Shown piece after piece: positions 9,488 through 17,121 of a stretch of DNA of 64,000 nucleotides (positions are counted from its first letter, which is position 1; every line of letters starts with the position of its first letter). The notes beneath the pieces were generated by a model, which made no database searches, was not told the DNA's origin, and saw only the letters and a list, made by a program, of their open reading frames with translations. Location: contig CAZJYI010000041.1 in the NCBI GenBank assembly GCA_964550025.1, positions 13,596 through 77,595 of the forward strand, in the 5' to 3' direction. The DNA comes from CAZJYI01 sp964550025. GTDB lineage: Bacteria; Verrucomicrobiota; Kiritimatiellia; UBA8416; CAYOBW01. The position numbers and the translations under genes are program-made.

Positions 9488-10095
9488 CGGACCGTGATCT
9501 CGACGCGCCGGTTTCGTGGCTCGGCCACGCCGTCCGCGGTACGAACAAGCGGGAACCGTTCACCGTGCGAGACGACCGTGAGAATGCGGCGGTCCACGCC
9601 GTGGGTTACCAACAACTGCGCCACATCGGCCGCGCGCTGCGCAGCCAGGCGCTCGTTGACCTCTCTTCTGCCGGCCGTGTCGGTGTGCCCGGCGATCACG
9701 ACGTCGACGGCCTGGCGTTTTCGGACCGTCTCGACAACGCGTGCCAGATCACGCTGCGATGACGGAGTGAACTTGCTTCCGCCGGTGATGAAGTAGAGCG
9801 TGAACTTGGCCGGTGGTTCGGGCTGTGCCTTCAGCGCGTCGCCGAAGACGGCGTTGACGGCCCGTTGCCGCATCGTGTACGGGGTCGTGAGCGGTTTGCC
9901 CGCTTCGCGGATGCGCGTGGACTCGCGCGCCCGTGTCAATGTCTGGCTGCCGTGCGCGCTGGACACGGTCATGCGGCCCACTTCGCCGTTCGGGTCCGGC
10001 AACAGCACGAATGTGTGCTTCGGCGCGCAGCCCGCTGCGACGAGTACCAGTATGCCGACCAGGGGCGGCAGGGCCAATCTGACATGCGCGCGCAC
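9484..10095 (-). CDS. OmpA-family peptidoglycan-binding lipoprotein
   Basis: Starts at a GTG preceded by AGGGAATAGGAA. The first 23 residues form a lipoprotein signal with lipobox LVAAGC (cysteine at about 23), so the protein should be an outer-membrane or periplasmic lipoprotein. Residues about 95-203 are an OmpA C-terminal domain that binds peptidoglycan: VVIAGHTDTAG, RREVNERLAAQRAADVAQLL and ERFPLVRTADGVAEPRNRRV. A linker of some 70 residues separates the two. It overlaps the CHASE2/HD-GYP start by four bases and lies five bases after the FecR gene, which suggests a surface-sensing unit. Confidence 0.92.
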   Translation of the reverse strand: MRAHVRLALPPLVGILVLVAAGCAPKHTFVLLPDPNGEVGRMTVSSAHGSQTLTRARESTRIREAGKPLTTPYTMRQRAVNAVFGDALKAQPEPPAKFTLYFITGGSKFTPSSQRDLARVVETVRKRQAVDVVIAGHTDTAGRREVNERLAAQRAADVAQLLVTHGVDRRILTVVSHGERFPLVRTADGVAEPRNRRVEITVR

Positions 10096-10099
10096 TTCC

Positions 10100-10549
10100 C
10101 TATTCCTCCCTTACCTTGACGGCAAACCGTGTTCCGCGCACCCCGATGGTCGCGTCGGGTGTTTCCACGACGGCTGACTCGGGGGCGTGTTTGGCAATTT
10201 GCCCGGACAGGAAGGCGGCAACGCCCCGGATCACTCTGCCTACGAAAGCGAAGCGTCCCTCGGCCGGCTCGAACTCGAACCGCTTGAGGGCGAACCGCGA
10301 ATTCGGCCCAAGCGAGACCAGCGTATCATCCTCCAGGATGATCCCGATGCTGGCCGACCTTCCGGTCTCGATGATGTCCTTCTCGTACAGCCTTGCGCCA
10401 ATGACGGCACGGAATCGCCGGCCGCCCCTCGTGACGGCGGCCGCCCCTTCAAGGACTTTGACCACGCCTACGTGCCCGGCGGGCCGGTCGCTGCCGTGTG
10501 CCGTGAGGCACACGGCCATCGCGAGGATTAGCAGGATGAACTGTTTCAC
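10100..10549 (-). CDS. exported FecR-domain protein
   Basis: A 149-residue protein with a signal peptide (FILLILAMAVCLTAHG) and a single FecR domain covering the rest: GRSASIGIILEDDTLVSLGP, then ATIGVRGTRFAVKV at the end, the characteristic closing motif. There is no anti-sigma helix, so this is the free periplasmic FecR type often found with CHASE2 receptors, not a FecR anti-sigma regulator. The GTG start follows the TGA stop of the upstream gene with no gap (TGAGTG). It probably interacts with the CHASE2 domain or the OmpA lipoprotein; that is inferred from context. Confidence 0.9.
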   Translation of the reverse strand: MKQFILLILAMAVCLTAHGSDRPAGHVGVVKVLEGAAAVTRGGRRFRAVIGARLYEKDIIETGRSASIGIILEDDTLVSLGPNSRFALKRFEFEPAEGRFAFVGRVIRGVAAFLSGQIAKHAPESAVVETPDATIGVRGTRFAVKVREE

Positions 10550-11173
10550 TCACTTCTCCATTTCGATCGAGAGCGAGTACAGGATAAAGAGCTCGACGTG
10601 CTGGTCGTCGATCTGCTTGACCTGTACTGGCTTGCCGAGGCCCTGGACGGTTACCAGGGCCGCCGTGCCCATAGACCTCGTCAGACTATTGACGCTGTCG
10701 AAGATCATCCCGGTGAGCTGGGTGCGATACTCCTCCGGGTCTTCGAGGGCCAGTGTCGGTCCGCCCAGCTCGCAGCGCGACTTCCCCGTGAAGAAGATCG
10801 GCTTGAAAAGGTCCTCGATTCTGTCGGTGTAGTAGGACATGTCCTTGGGCGTCGACTCCATCTCCATAAGGAGATAGAGGTACGGCTGTTTTGTCCAGCT
10901 CACCTGCCGCACCTGCAGCTTCGACCTCGACTTGGCTACCGCGGCGACCAGTGCCTTGGCCGTCTGGCGGCGGAAGTAGTTCTTCTTCTCCCGCTCCTGC
11001 ACCTTGGGGTCGTCACCGATGATGACCGGGACAGCGACATAGTCCGCCCGCCTGCGCAGCGAGACCGACGCGGAGCGGGCCGGTGTGCTGCCGACAATAA
11101 ACAGCTTGCCGGTGTCGGCAAGGGCTGTGCATAGGGAGACGGTGAATATGCAAATGGTGAAGAATGACCTCAT
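10550..11173 (-). CDS. exported protein of unknown function, CHASE2/FecR operon
   Basis: About 207 residues from the ATG at 11173, chosen because it starts a signal peptide (SFFTICIFTVSLCTALA); an upstream in-frame start would add 22 residues that do not fit. The mature part is mixed alpha/beta with charged patches (EREKKNYFRRQTAKALVAAV) and no known motif. It may belong to the periplasmic proteins with a repeated alpha-beta unit that accompany OmpA/FecR modules. Its stop touches the FecR start and it follows the next upstream gene by four bases, so all five genes from 11663 to 7547 probably form one operon. Confidence 0.75.
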   Translation of the reverse strand: MRSFFTICIFTVSLCTALADTGKLFIVGSTPARSASVSLRRRADYVAVPVIIGDDPKVQEREKKNYFRRQTAKALVAAVAKSRSKLQVRQVSWTKQPYLYLLMEMESTPKDMSYYTDRIEDLFKPIFFTGKSRCELGGPTLALEDPEEYRTQLTGMIFDSVNSLTRSMGTAALVTVQGLGKPVQVKQIDDQHVELFILYSLSIEMEK

Positions 11174-11177
11174 GAGC

Positions 11178-11663
11178 TTACTTGCCTTTCTCTCCGAGCA
11201 CCGCATCCAGCCGCTTTGCAACCCGGGCCACGACCGCATCGATTTCGGATTTCTTGGATGCGGTGGTGATGGCGTCGACCTTCTGGATGGCGGGTTGGTA
11301 GGGCGTCCCCCTCGTCGTGGTCACGACGACGGTCTTCTTACGGACCTCGGCGCTGCTTTCCGCCAAGAGCGCATCCACGGCCTTGCCTTTGCGCCACTCC
11401 GGCACGGAGTTCACGATGACGATCGCACTGCAATTCGCCTTTTCCGTCTTGGCCAGCTTGTTCAGGTCGATCACCGTCGGTGTGCAACCCTTGGCCTTCA
11501 GCGTTTCCTGCAGCTTCGCAACCAGCGCGTTCTTGAACGGACTCTTCTCCGCGGCGATCAGCGCTGTCTTGCCTCCCGCCGCCTTCGCCGCCAGTTCCTC
11601 CGCCATCGCGATGCCGCCAGCCAGCACGATCGCCGTGAATACGGTCATGTGTAGTGTCTTCAT
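11178..11663 (-). CDS. exported flavodoxin-like protein of unknown function
   Basis: A 161-residue protein with a signal peptide (MTVFTAIVLAGGIAMAEE). The mature part reads as an alternating beta/alpha fold reminiscent of flavodoxins: KTALIAAEKSPFKNALVAKL, CSAIVIVNSVPEW, KKTVVVTTTRG, then a helical C-terminus. No flavin-binding phosphate loop is obvious, so function is open. First gene of the minus-strand CHASE2/FecR operon. AGGAG lies 6 bases upstream of the ATG. Confidence 0.72.
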   Translation of the reverse strand: MKTLHMTVFTAIVLAGGIAMAEELAAKAAGGKTALIAAEKSPFKNALVAKLQETLKAKGCTPTVIDLNKLAKTEKANCSAIVIVNSVPEWRKGKAVDALLAESSAEVRKKTVVVTTTRGTPYQPAIQKVDAITTASKKSEIDAVVARVAKRLDAVLGEKGK

Positions 11664-11699
11664 GGTGTACGCTCCTCTTCTGCACGTGCGGTCGTGTGC

Positions 11700-11783
11700 T
11701 CACGCCCTCCTTATGCGTAGCTTGTGTTCCGTGGCTACCACGAAACAGCCCGTCCATCCCTCGACACGCTGCGAGGCAAACTA
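11700..11783 (-). other. in-frame continuation of the DUF5615 toxin after a TAG stop
   Basis: Reading on in the same frame past the TAG at 11781-11783 gives a further 26 codons up to a TGA at 11700-11702. Their translation contains GWTGCFVVATEHKLRIRR, which matches from memory the usual DUF5615 ending (W.GCFVV...RKIRVRR). This looks like the true C-terminus cut off by a point nonsense mutation, or a read-through or assembly error. Other genes here end at TAG, so genome-wide TAG recoding is unlikely. Confidence 0.7.
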
Positions 11784-12056
11784 CCCCCGGATGCGCTCGA
11801 CAAGAGCGGCTCGGCTTGGCACGCGGAGGCGTACCAGCACGATGCCGCAGTGTGTCCCGGGACGGAATCTGCGAATGTCGGAGAAATCGAGATTTTGCGT
11901 GACGAGCAAACGACCGCTCCGTTGCGCTGCCTCCCACACCACGTCATCGTGTTTCCCGGCAATGCACTCCTCGACGACGGTGTCGACGTCGTGTCCGAGG
12001 ACAGAGAGCAACTCGGAAAGCGCGCTGGGGAGGTTCTCGTCGAGCTTGATCTTCAT
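11781..12056 (-). CDS. DUF5615 PIN-like toxin, truncated by an in-frame TAG
   Basis: A 91-residue product of the DUF5615 family, predicted PIN-like RNases usually paired with DUF433 proteins. Conserved acidic positions are present: KLDENLP at the N-terminus, LGHDVDTV, VWEAAQRSGRLLVTQNLDF and FRPGTHCGIVLVRL. The family usually runs to about 115-120 residues; this reading stops after VERIRG, but the same frame continues with family-like sequence to 11700. The start codon overlaps the DUF433 stop (ATGA), the usual arrangement for such pairs. Whether the shortened protein is active is not known. Confidence 0.8.
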   Translation of the reverse strand: MKIKLDENLPSALSELLSVLGHDVDTVVEECIAGKHDDVVWEAAQRSGRLLVTQNLDFSDIRRFRPGTHCGIVLVRLRVPSRAALVERIRG

Positions 12057-12280
12057 GCGAGGGCTGGAACCGCCGGGACCGGTTGGTCCTCCTCTGCTGC
12101 CGCCGCAAAGGCAATCACAGCGCGCAGCGCCTCGTCGGTGAGTGTTGGGAAATCAGCCAGTATCTCCTGTGTCGTGTCCCCTTCCGCCAGGCTGGCAAGA
12201 ACGGTACGCAGCAATACGCGTGTGCCGACAATGACTGGCTGACCACCGCACATGGTCGGATCACACACAATGTACTTCAT
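12053..12280 (-). CDS. DUF433 antitoxin
   Basis: About 75 residues from the ATG at 12280, which has GGTGGA five bases upstream; a longer in-frame start at 12364 would overlap the next gene and is less likely. DUF433 hallmarks: a start of the form MKYIVCDPTMCGGQPVIVGT, then RTVLASLAEGDTTQEILADF and LTDEALRAVIAFA, a compact winged-helix-like DNA-binding fold. Overlaps the DUF5615 start by four bases, so the pair is co-translated and probably autoregulated. Confidence 0.88.
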   Translation of the reverse strand: MKYIVCDPTMCGGQPVIVGTRVLLRTVLASLAEGDTTQEILADFPTLTDEALRAVIAFAAAAEEDQPVPAVPALA

Positions 12281-12353
12281 GTAATCCACCGCTCGCACTC
12301 CGTTATGTGTTGTCCTTTCCTTCCATCCAGCATCGGCGATGGCTCCGCCATTG

Positions 12354-14885
12354 TCAATCGCCATTCCCCGCGTGCGTGGACGGCCTTGTAATGAGCCACG
12401 ACGGAGCCATGCAACTCCCGTCCAGGGAGTCGCCCAGGACCTTCGCGTTCTTGCCGTCGGTCCCGACCACCATCAGCTTCCCTGAGCACCAGAACGCCAG
12501 CAGCTTGCTGTCCGGACTCCAGACACACGCGTGACAGTCTCCCGGTGCATCGACGGGATAGGACTGCCCGTCCGCTACCCGGAGGATCCAGATCTTTCTC
12601 GGCCCGCCCTCTCGGGTCTCGTACGCGATGAGCCGTCCGTTAGGGGACCAGCTATCGACGTCCGATGCCTTTCCGTGTTGCTCCTCTTTCCCGCCAGTCA
12701 GGGTCACGACAACCAGGCGCCAGTCCCGGACGACGACCAGCCGTTCGCCGGCAGGATCCCAGCAGACGTTCGACACGTTGTTCCCTTCACAAGGCAACGT
12801 CTCATCTTGCCGGCCATCGGGGGACACGAGCCGGATCGCGCGCTTCTCCGCCCAAGCGATCCGTTTGCCGTCCCGCGACCAGCGGGGACGGGTGAAGGGA
12901 CCGGCATTTGCCCAGTCGGCAACCGGTTTCAGCTCCAGTGTTTCACGGTCTCCCACGTGGAGTTTGCCGTCATGGCCCATCGCAAACGACTTGCCGTCCG
13001 GGGACCAGGCGAACGTCCAGGGACTCCCGTAGCTCCCGGGAATCCGCCGTCGGATGAAGCCGTCCGGATCAAGCGTCCAGCACTTGTCTCCCGAGTAGAA
13101 GTAGACGGACCGCCCGTCGGGCGATCCTACCGGGCCCCACGGCTTGGAGCGCCCCCGCGTCAGGTTGACCCGGATACGGGCCGTGGGGTCGGCAAGGAAT
13201 AGGTCGGCGGCGCCTGTCTTGTCGTCCCGTGTGACGAACAGAACCCCGCACGTGCCCGGCGGGACCCTGTCCTTGTCCACCAGGGGAATGGTCTCCATCT
13301 TTCGCGCCGGGACGGTCGCGGCGGGCTTTTTGCCGGGCGGCGGCACGATTATGGCCAGTTCATTGTCCGGGTCGATGACGGCTTCCCGGAGGTGGGACGC
13401 GCTCCGGAAGCGGAGCGTGGTCTCGTCCGCGTCGCGATCCGCTGTCTTCCGTTGCGTCGTCCCGTCCACGAACCGAGCCTCGATGGGGATGGGCATCCGC
13501 AGCGTTCCGAGGCGCTTTACACGGACCGCGCTTTCGAACGTATCGCCCTGCTTCACGCAGTTCTGCGATGCGACCTCGTAGGAGAGAAAGCGGTCGGAGC
13601 GCACCCAGGCATCGAAGAACCACGCCAGGTCTTGCTCCGCCTCTTTCTCGCACAGGGCCTGCAGGTCGCGCGAGCCCATTGGACGGCCCGCGAACTCTTT
13701 GAGACAGCGCTTGTAGACGCGCTCGAAGGCCCCTTTTCCCACCAGGTTCGCCAGCGCGCTGACGGTCGCGAGGCCCTTGCCGTGGATGACAACGTTGTTG
13801 AAGTCGAACTCCGGGCGGCTTGTGCGTCCCTCCATGGCCGTGTCCAGCCAGCTCCGTACGCCATTGCGGTACCGCTCGAGCATCGCCTCGTGCTTCTCCG
13901 GCCCCAGCCCCCTTGCGCGCGCGTACTCCCTGTCGGCGTAGATCCCCATACCGATCATGAGCCAGTTGAAATACGAGTGGTACGGAATCGGTTTGGCCAG
14001 CACGTACTCTCCCCAGTATTGGTGGCCGATCTCGTGTGCCGTGATCCATTGCCAGTGCAGCGGAGGCCTGCTCTCGAACTGCTCTTGGCCATGGATGACT
14101 ACCATGCCGGGCGCGAAGGGATACCCGCCCATGGGTCGCGACGCACCCGGCAGGATGCAGAGTGAGTCCGAAGGATAGAAGCCCAGCCATGACTTGTAGA
14201 AGCAGACAACATCGACGGCCGCCTCGAGACAGAAGCGGGCACACTCGGCGCCCTTCTCCGTGAAGAGGGCCGTGATGAGAACGCCGTCCGCCTCCCGCGT
14301 TTCGGTCTTCAACCCCTTGTGCCAGGAGATCCCGAAGTAGCGCGCGCCCGGGCATTCGTAGTAGCCCGTTTCGCTGTTCAATCGCCCGCTGGTTGCCAGG
14401 GCATATCCCGCCGGGAACTTGAGCTTCACCTCGTAGCTGTCAAAGGCCGGGGCGTCTCCCCAGCGAACCCGCGGATGCCAACGCGGCGGCTCGCATACGC
14501 CGCTGAACTCCATCTTCAGCCGCAGTGCAGCCCCGGGGGCGACGGGTTGCGGCAGGACGTACGCCCACTCCTTCCTCGTGAGAGGCTTGCCCGCCACGCT
14601 GACTGTGATGGTGCCGTCCCATTCGACGGCCAGGGCCGCGATCACTTCCGCCGAGTTGTTCGTGAAGACCACCGTTTGCTGCCCGCGCACGGCGTCATCC
14701 GCGGGATCGATCTCCGCCTCGATCCGGTAGTGCGCTCTCGGCGGTTGTTCCGGGGACCAGGGTTGTGTGGCGAGCTCGGCGTCAACCGGGTCTTGGCCGC
14801 GCGCGGCGGGAATGACCAAGGTGAGGAACGTGATGCAGATGAGGAGTTGTCTTTGTGGTTTCGCGGATACCCTTTGTCCGGTCAT
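12354..14885 (-). CDS. exported M1-like metallopeptidase with C-terminal beta-propeller
   Basis: About 843 residues from the ATG at 14885, where a signal peptide (LLICITFLTLVIPAARG) begins. An M1 N-terminal beta domain (about 30-210) leads to a gluzincin core with GGYPFAPGM in the exopeptidase position and HEIGHQYWGE as zinc site (about residue 285). The third zinc ligand, normally the Glu of a WLNEGFA-type motif, appears as Ile in NWLMIGMGIYAD, so activity is doubtful. A helical segment follows, then from about 555 a PD40/TolB-like propeller (GSPDGRSVYF, WSPDGKSFAMG, WSRDGKRIAW, WSPNGRLIAY, WSPDSKLLAF). The start overlaps the activase stop (ATGA). Confidence 0.85.
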   Translation of the reverse strand: MTGQRVSAKPQRQLLICITFLTLVIPAARGQDPVDAELATQPWSPEQPPRAHYRIEAEIDPADDAVRGQQTVVFTNNSAEVIAALAVEWDGTITVSVAGKPLTRKEWAYVLPQPVAPGAALRLKMEFSGVCEPPRWHPRVRWGDAPAFDSYEVKLKFPAGYALATSGRLNSETGYYECPGARYFGISWHKGLKTETREADGVLITALFTEKGAECARFCLEAAVDVVCFYKSWLGFYPSDSLCILPGASRPMGGYPFAPGMVVIHGQEQFESRPPLHWQWITAHEIGHQYWGEYVLAKPIPYHSYFNWLMIGMGIYADREYARARGLGPEKHEAMLERYRNGVRSWLDTAMEGRTSRPEFDFNNVVIHGKGLATVSALANLVGKGAFERVYKRCLKEFAGRPMGSRDLQALCEKEAEQDLAWFFDAWVRSDRFLSYEVASQNCVKQGDTFESAVRVKRLGTLRMPIPIEARFVDGTTQRKTADRDADETTLRFRSASHLREAVIDPDNELAIIVPPPGKKPAATVPARKMETIPLVDKDRVPPGTCGVLFVTRDDKTGAADLFLADPTARIRVNLTRGRSKPWGPVGSPDGRSVYFYSGDKCWTLDPDGFIRRRIPGSYGSPWTFAWSPDGKSFAMGHDGKLHVGDRETLELKPVADWANAGPFTRPRWSRDGKRIAWAEKRAIRLVSPDGRQDETLPCEGNNVSNVCWDPAGERLVVVRDWRLVVVTLTGGKEEQHGKASDVDSWSPNGRLIAYETREGGPRKIWILRVADGQSYPVDAPGDCHACVWSPDSKLLAFWCSGKLMVVGTDGKNAKVLGDSLDGSCMAPSWLITRPSTHAGNGD

Positions 14886-15925
14886 TCTCTTCCCCCGACA
14901 CCGGACGCGCGACCCGCGACTCGCGACTCGCGACTTGCGACACCCGGCGCGTTTGCCGCCTGCTCCCGCGGCCCCCTGCTTCCTTCCCACTTCCGGCACC
15001 GTCCGCCGCTGCGGCTGATGACCTCGTCCCGGTCGATGATCTCGATCACTTCGCAGGCGTTGGGGCAGTCCTCGCAGGTGAAGCTGCGCGTGACGATGTC
15101 GCGGCGGCAGATGTCGTATCCGCGGAAGCGCGTTTCGGCGACCCCGGTGCGCGACGCGATCAGGGCGGCGCCGTAAGCCCCCATGACCATGTTGTGACGC
15201 GGAACAATGACGTCGTCTTCGAGGATCTCTCTGAAGGCCCGCCGAATGCCCTTGTTGGCGCTGATCCCGCCCTGCAGGACGACCGGGTGGCGGATCTCCT
15301 TGCCCGTGCAGACGTTGCTGAGGAAGTTACGGACCATGGCGTGGCACAGCCCCATGATGATGTCTTCCTGGCGATGGCCGGTCTGTTGCTTGTGGATCAT
15401 GTCGGACTCGGCGAACACGGTGCAGCGGCCGGCGATGCTGGTCGGGTTGGCGGAACGCTCGGCCTTCTCGCTGAATTCCTCGATCGAGATGTCCAGCCGC
15501 TTGGCCTGTGAGTCGAGGAAGCTGCCCGTGCCGGCCGCGCAGACGAGGTTCATCGCGAAGTCGACGACCACGCCGTCCCGCACGACGGTGACCTTGCTGT
15601 CCTGCCCGCCGATCTCGAAGATCGTCTGCACCTCGGGGTGAAGGTGGATGGCCGCGCGCGCGTGAGCGCTGATCTCGTTCTTGACGACGTCGGCGCCGAC
15701 CACGGCCCCGATCAGGTAGCGGGCGCTGCCCGTCGTGCAGACGGCGGCCACGCGAACACCGTCCGCCAGCTCGTCACCCATCCGCCGCATGGCCTGCTGC
15801 ACCGACTCGATGGGACTGCCTCCGACCCGCGTGTAGGTCTGGAACAGCACTTCGCCCCCCGGGTCGATCATGACCAGGTTGGTGCTGATCGAGCCGACGT
15901 CAATGCCGAGATAACCGGTCTTCAT
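14882..15925 (-). CDS. HgdC/BcrA-type ATP-dependent activase
   Basis: ATPase of the BadF/BadG/BcrA/BcrD family, which hinge-opens on ATP and pushes a low-potential electron from a [4Fe-4S] cluster into an HgdB-like partner. From the ATG at 15925 (GGAAGAGAGGC upstream): phosphate loop GIDVGSISTN (7-16), TTGSARYLIG (64-73), FEIGGQDSKV (103-112), and the two cluster cysteines in CAAGTGSFLD (C129) and GRCTVFAES (C168). Their spacing of 39 equals that of characterised HgdC (C127/C166). A second cysteine group (CEDCPNAC and GRC) follows. The last 25 or so residues come from a heptanucleotide repeat and are probably not functional. Partners lie just upstream. Confidence 0.93.
   Translation of the reverse strand: MKTGYLGIDVGSISTNLVMIDPGGEVLFQTYTRVGGSPIESVQQAMRRMGDELADGVRVAAVCTTGSARYLIGAVVGADVVKNEISAHARAAIHLHPEVQTIFEIGGQDSKVTVVRDGVVVDFAMNLVCAAGTGSFLDSQAKRLDISIEEFSEKAERSANPTSIAGRCTVFAESDMIHKQQTGHRQEDIIMGLCHAMVRNFLSNVCTGKEIRHPVVLQGGISANKGIRRAFREILEDDVIVPRHNMVMGAYGAALIASRTGVAETRFRGYDICRRDIVTRSFTCEDCPNACEVIEIIDRDEVISRSGGRCRKWEGSRGPREQAANAPGVASRESRVAGRASGVGGRE
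14907..14943. repeat. GCGACTC heptamer repeat
   Basis: Five or so imperfect copies of a seven-base unit (gcgaccc, gcgactc, gcgactc, gcgactt, gcgacac). It lies inside the 3' end of the activase reading frame and just before the peptidase start, so it encodes an Arg/Ser/Val-rich tail of the activase. Confidence 0.8.
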
Positions 15926-15931
15926 GCCTCT

Positions 15932-16033
15932 CTTCCCCAATCGTAATCCCACTCCTCCCCCTCACCAATCGCCTCGGCCACCGCTTCGGGACGATGGGTG
16001 CGCCGGAGAGTGCGATTGGGATTGGTGAAGGTC
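15932..16033. repeat. dispersed ~100-bp palindromic element, copy 1
   Basis: Begins CCCCAATCGTAATCCCACTC and ends with the near complement GAGAGTGCGATTGGGATTGG; the middle (CACCAATCG ... CGATGGGTG) also pairs, so a transcript would fold into one long hairpin. Two further copies in the same orientation lie at 21603 and 40709. It abuts the ribosome site of the activase gene, between it and the HgdB-like gene. Confidence 0.88.
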
Positions 16034-16052
16034 GCATATCCTCACGAGAACT

Positions 16053-17120
16053 TCACCGCTTCTTCCTTCTATCGTACAGAATATCCGCGAAGGCTTCAAG
16101 GCGCGTGACGACTCCCACGTGGCTGGTGTGCTCGTCGAAGGAGCATTCCAGGACGGGGATGTCCATGTCGTTGCTGACCTTTCGCAGTATGGGCCGGATG
16201 CTGATCTCCGGCATGCAGCCCGTCGGGCAGACGTGGATCACGCCGTCGTAGCCCTCGTTTGCGCAGCGGATTGTGTTGCCCACGGAATCCAGGGCGTGAC
16301 CCCCGACGAGCGACTTGAGGTAGCGGCGCGCCAGCCTCTTCAAGGTCCATCGTGAATGCTTGCTCCAGAAACCGATGTTGAAGATGTTGCGCATCTCCTC
16401 GCCCAGCAGGAAGAAGTTCCGCACCTGCACCCCCATGCTTCCCAGCGTCTCTTCGATATTGTGGTTGAGGAACTTGTTCCGCAGAACCGTGGCCTCGCCT
16501 ACCAGGCCCACCTTGAGCGGCCTCCGTTCGGAATCCACGTCGACGGTCGCGAACCGCCCGGCGACCATTCTGCGTACGGTGCGGATCTCGCGCACGGTGC
16601 GCGCCGCGTCGAGGTCGCGCAGGCAGGCATCCATCACGCGCGTCGTGTCGCCGGCATGCCGTTCGACGGCGCGGGTCCGCCAGGCGTGCGACTCGATCCT
16701 GTCCACCGTCAGCACCTTGAGCCTGGCGCGCGCGCAGCATCGCAGGAAGGGCAGCAGGTCCGGGTCGAAGTGGCGGACGACGGGTGGTTTGAAGCCGTCG
16801 TAGCCGATGCCGAAGATGAACAGGTTCAATCCGCGTTCTTTGAGGATGTCCTGCTGCAGCATCCGGTAGTAGCGCAGCCGGCAGGTTCCCATGCTGTTGA
16901 CCATGACGCCGTATTCCACGCCTTCCTGGGCCGCCTTGATAAAATGCCCGGTCGAGGCTTTGAACGACAGGCAGGCGAATTCCGGCGACGCCTCGACCCC
17001 GAGCCGGAGGATCTCCGGAGTGGTGCAGGTGTGCGTCCACGGCGTCACGCGCAGGCACTCGACCGACGCCGCCAGCGCCAGCGAGTAGTTACCCCAAGGT
17101 TCTATGGCAAGTGACGGCAT
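16053..17120 (-). CDS. HgdB-like 2-hydroxyacyl-CoA dehydratase/reductase subunit
   Basis: A 355-residue protein of the 2-hydroxyglutaryl-CoA dehydratase D-component type, which holds a [4Fe-4S] or double-cubane cluster and takes electrons from an activase. I prefer the ATG at 17120, with GGGTGG upstream; a TTG at 17132 is also in frame. Likely cluster cysteines lie in VECLRVTPWTHTCTTPE, VNSMGTCRLRYY and VCPTGCMPEIS. It ends with the family signature SFDEHTSHVGVVTRLEAF. Its start is two bases from the stop of the FAD/DUF2229 gene, and the activase follows downstream. It resembles the HgdB part of large activase-related proteins, here as a separate chain. Substrate unknown. Confidence 0.88.
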   Translation of the reverse strand: MPSLAIEPWGNYSLALAASVECLRVTPWTHTCTTPEILRLGVEASPEFACLSFKASTGHFIKAAQEGVEYGVMVNSMGTCRLRYYRMLQQDILKERGLNLFIFGIGYDGFKPPVVRHFDPDLLPFLRCCARARLKVLTVDRIESHAWRTRAVERHAGDTTRVMDACLRDLDAARTVREIRTVRRMVAGRFATVDVDSERRPLKVGLVGEATVLRNKFLNHNIEETLGSMGVQVRNFFLLGEEMRNIFNIGFWSKHSRWTLKRLARRYLKSLVGGHALDSVGNTIRCANEGYDGVIHVCPTGCMPEISIRPILRKVSNDMDIPVLECSFDEHTSHVGVVTRLEAFADILYDRRKKR

Positions 17121-17121
17121 A

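Noticed and set aside
11700..12056. TAG recoding as a general feature of this genome
   Set aside because: Several intact genes here end at TAG (for example 3567-3569 and 7159-7161) with family-typical lengths, so TAG works as a stop.
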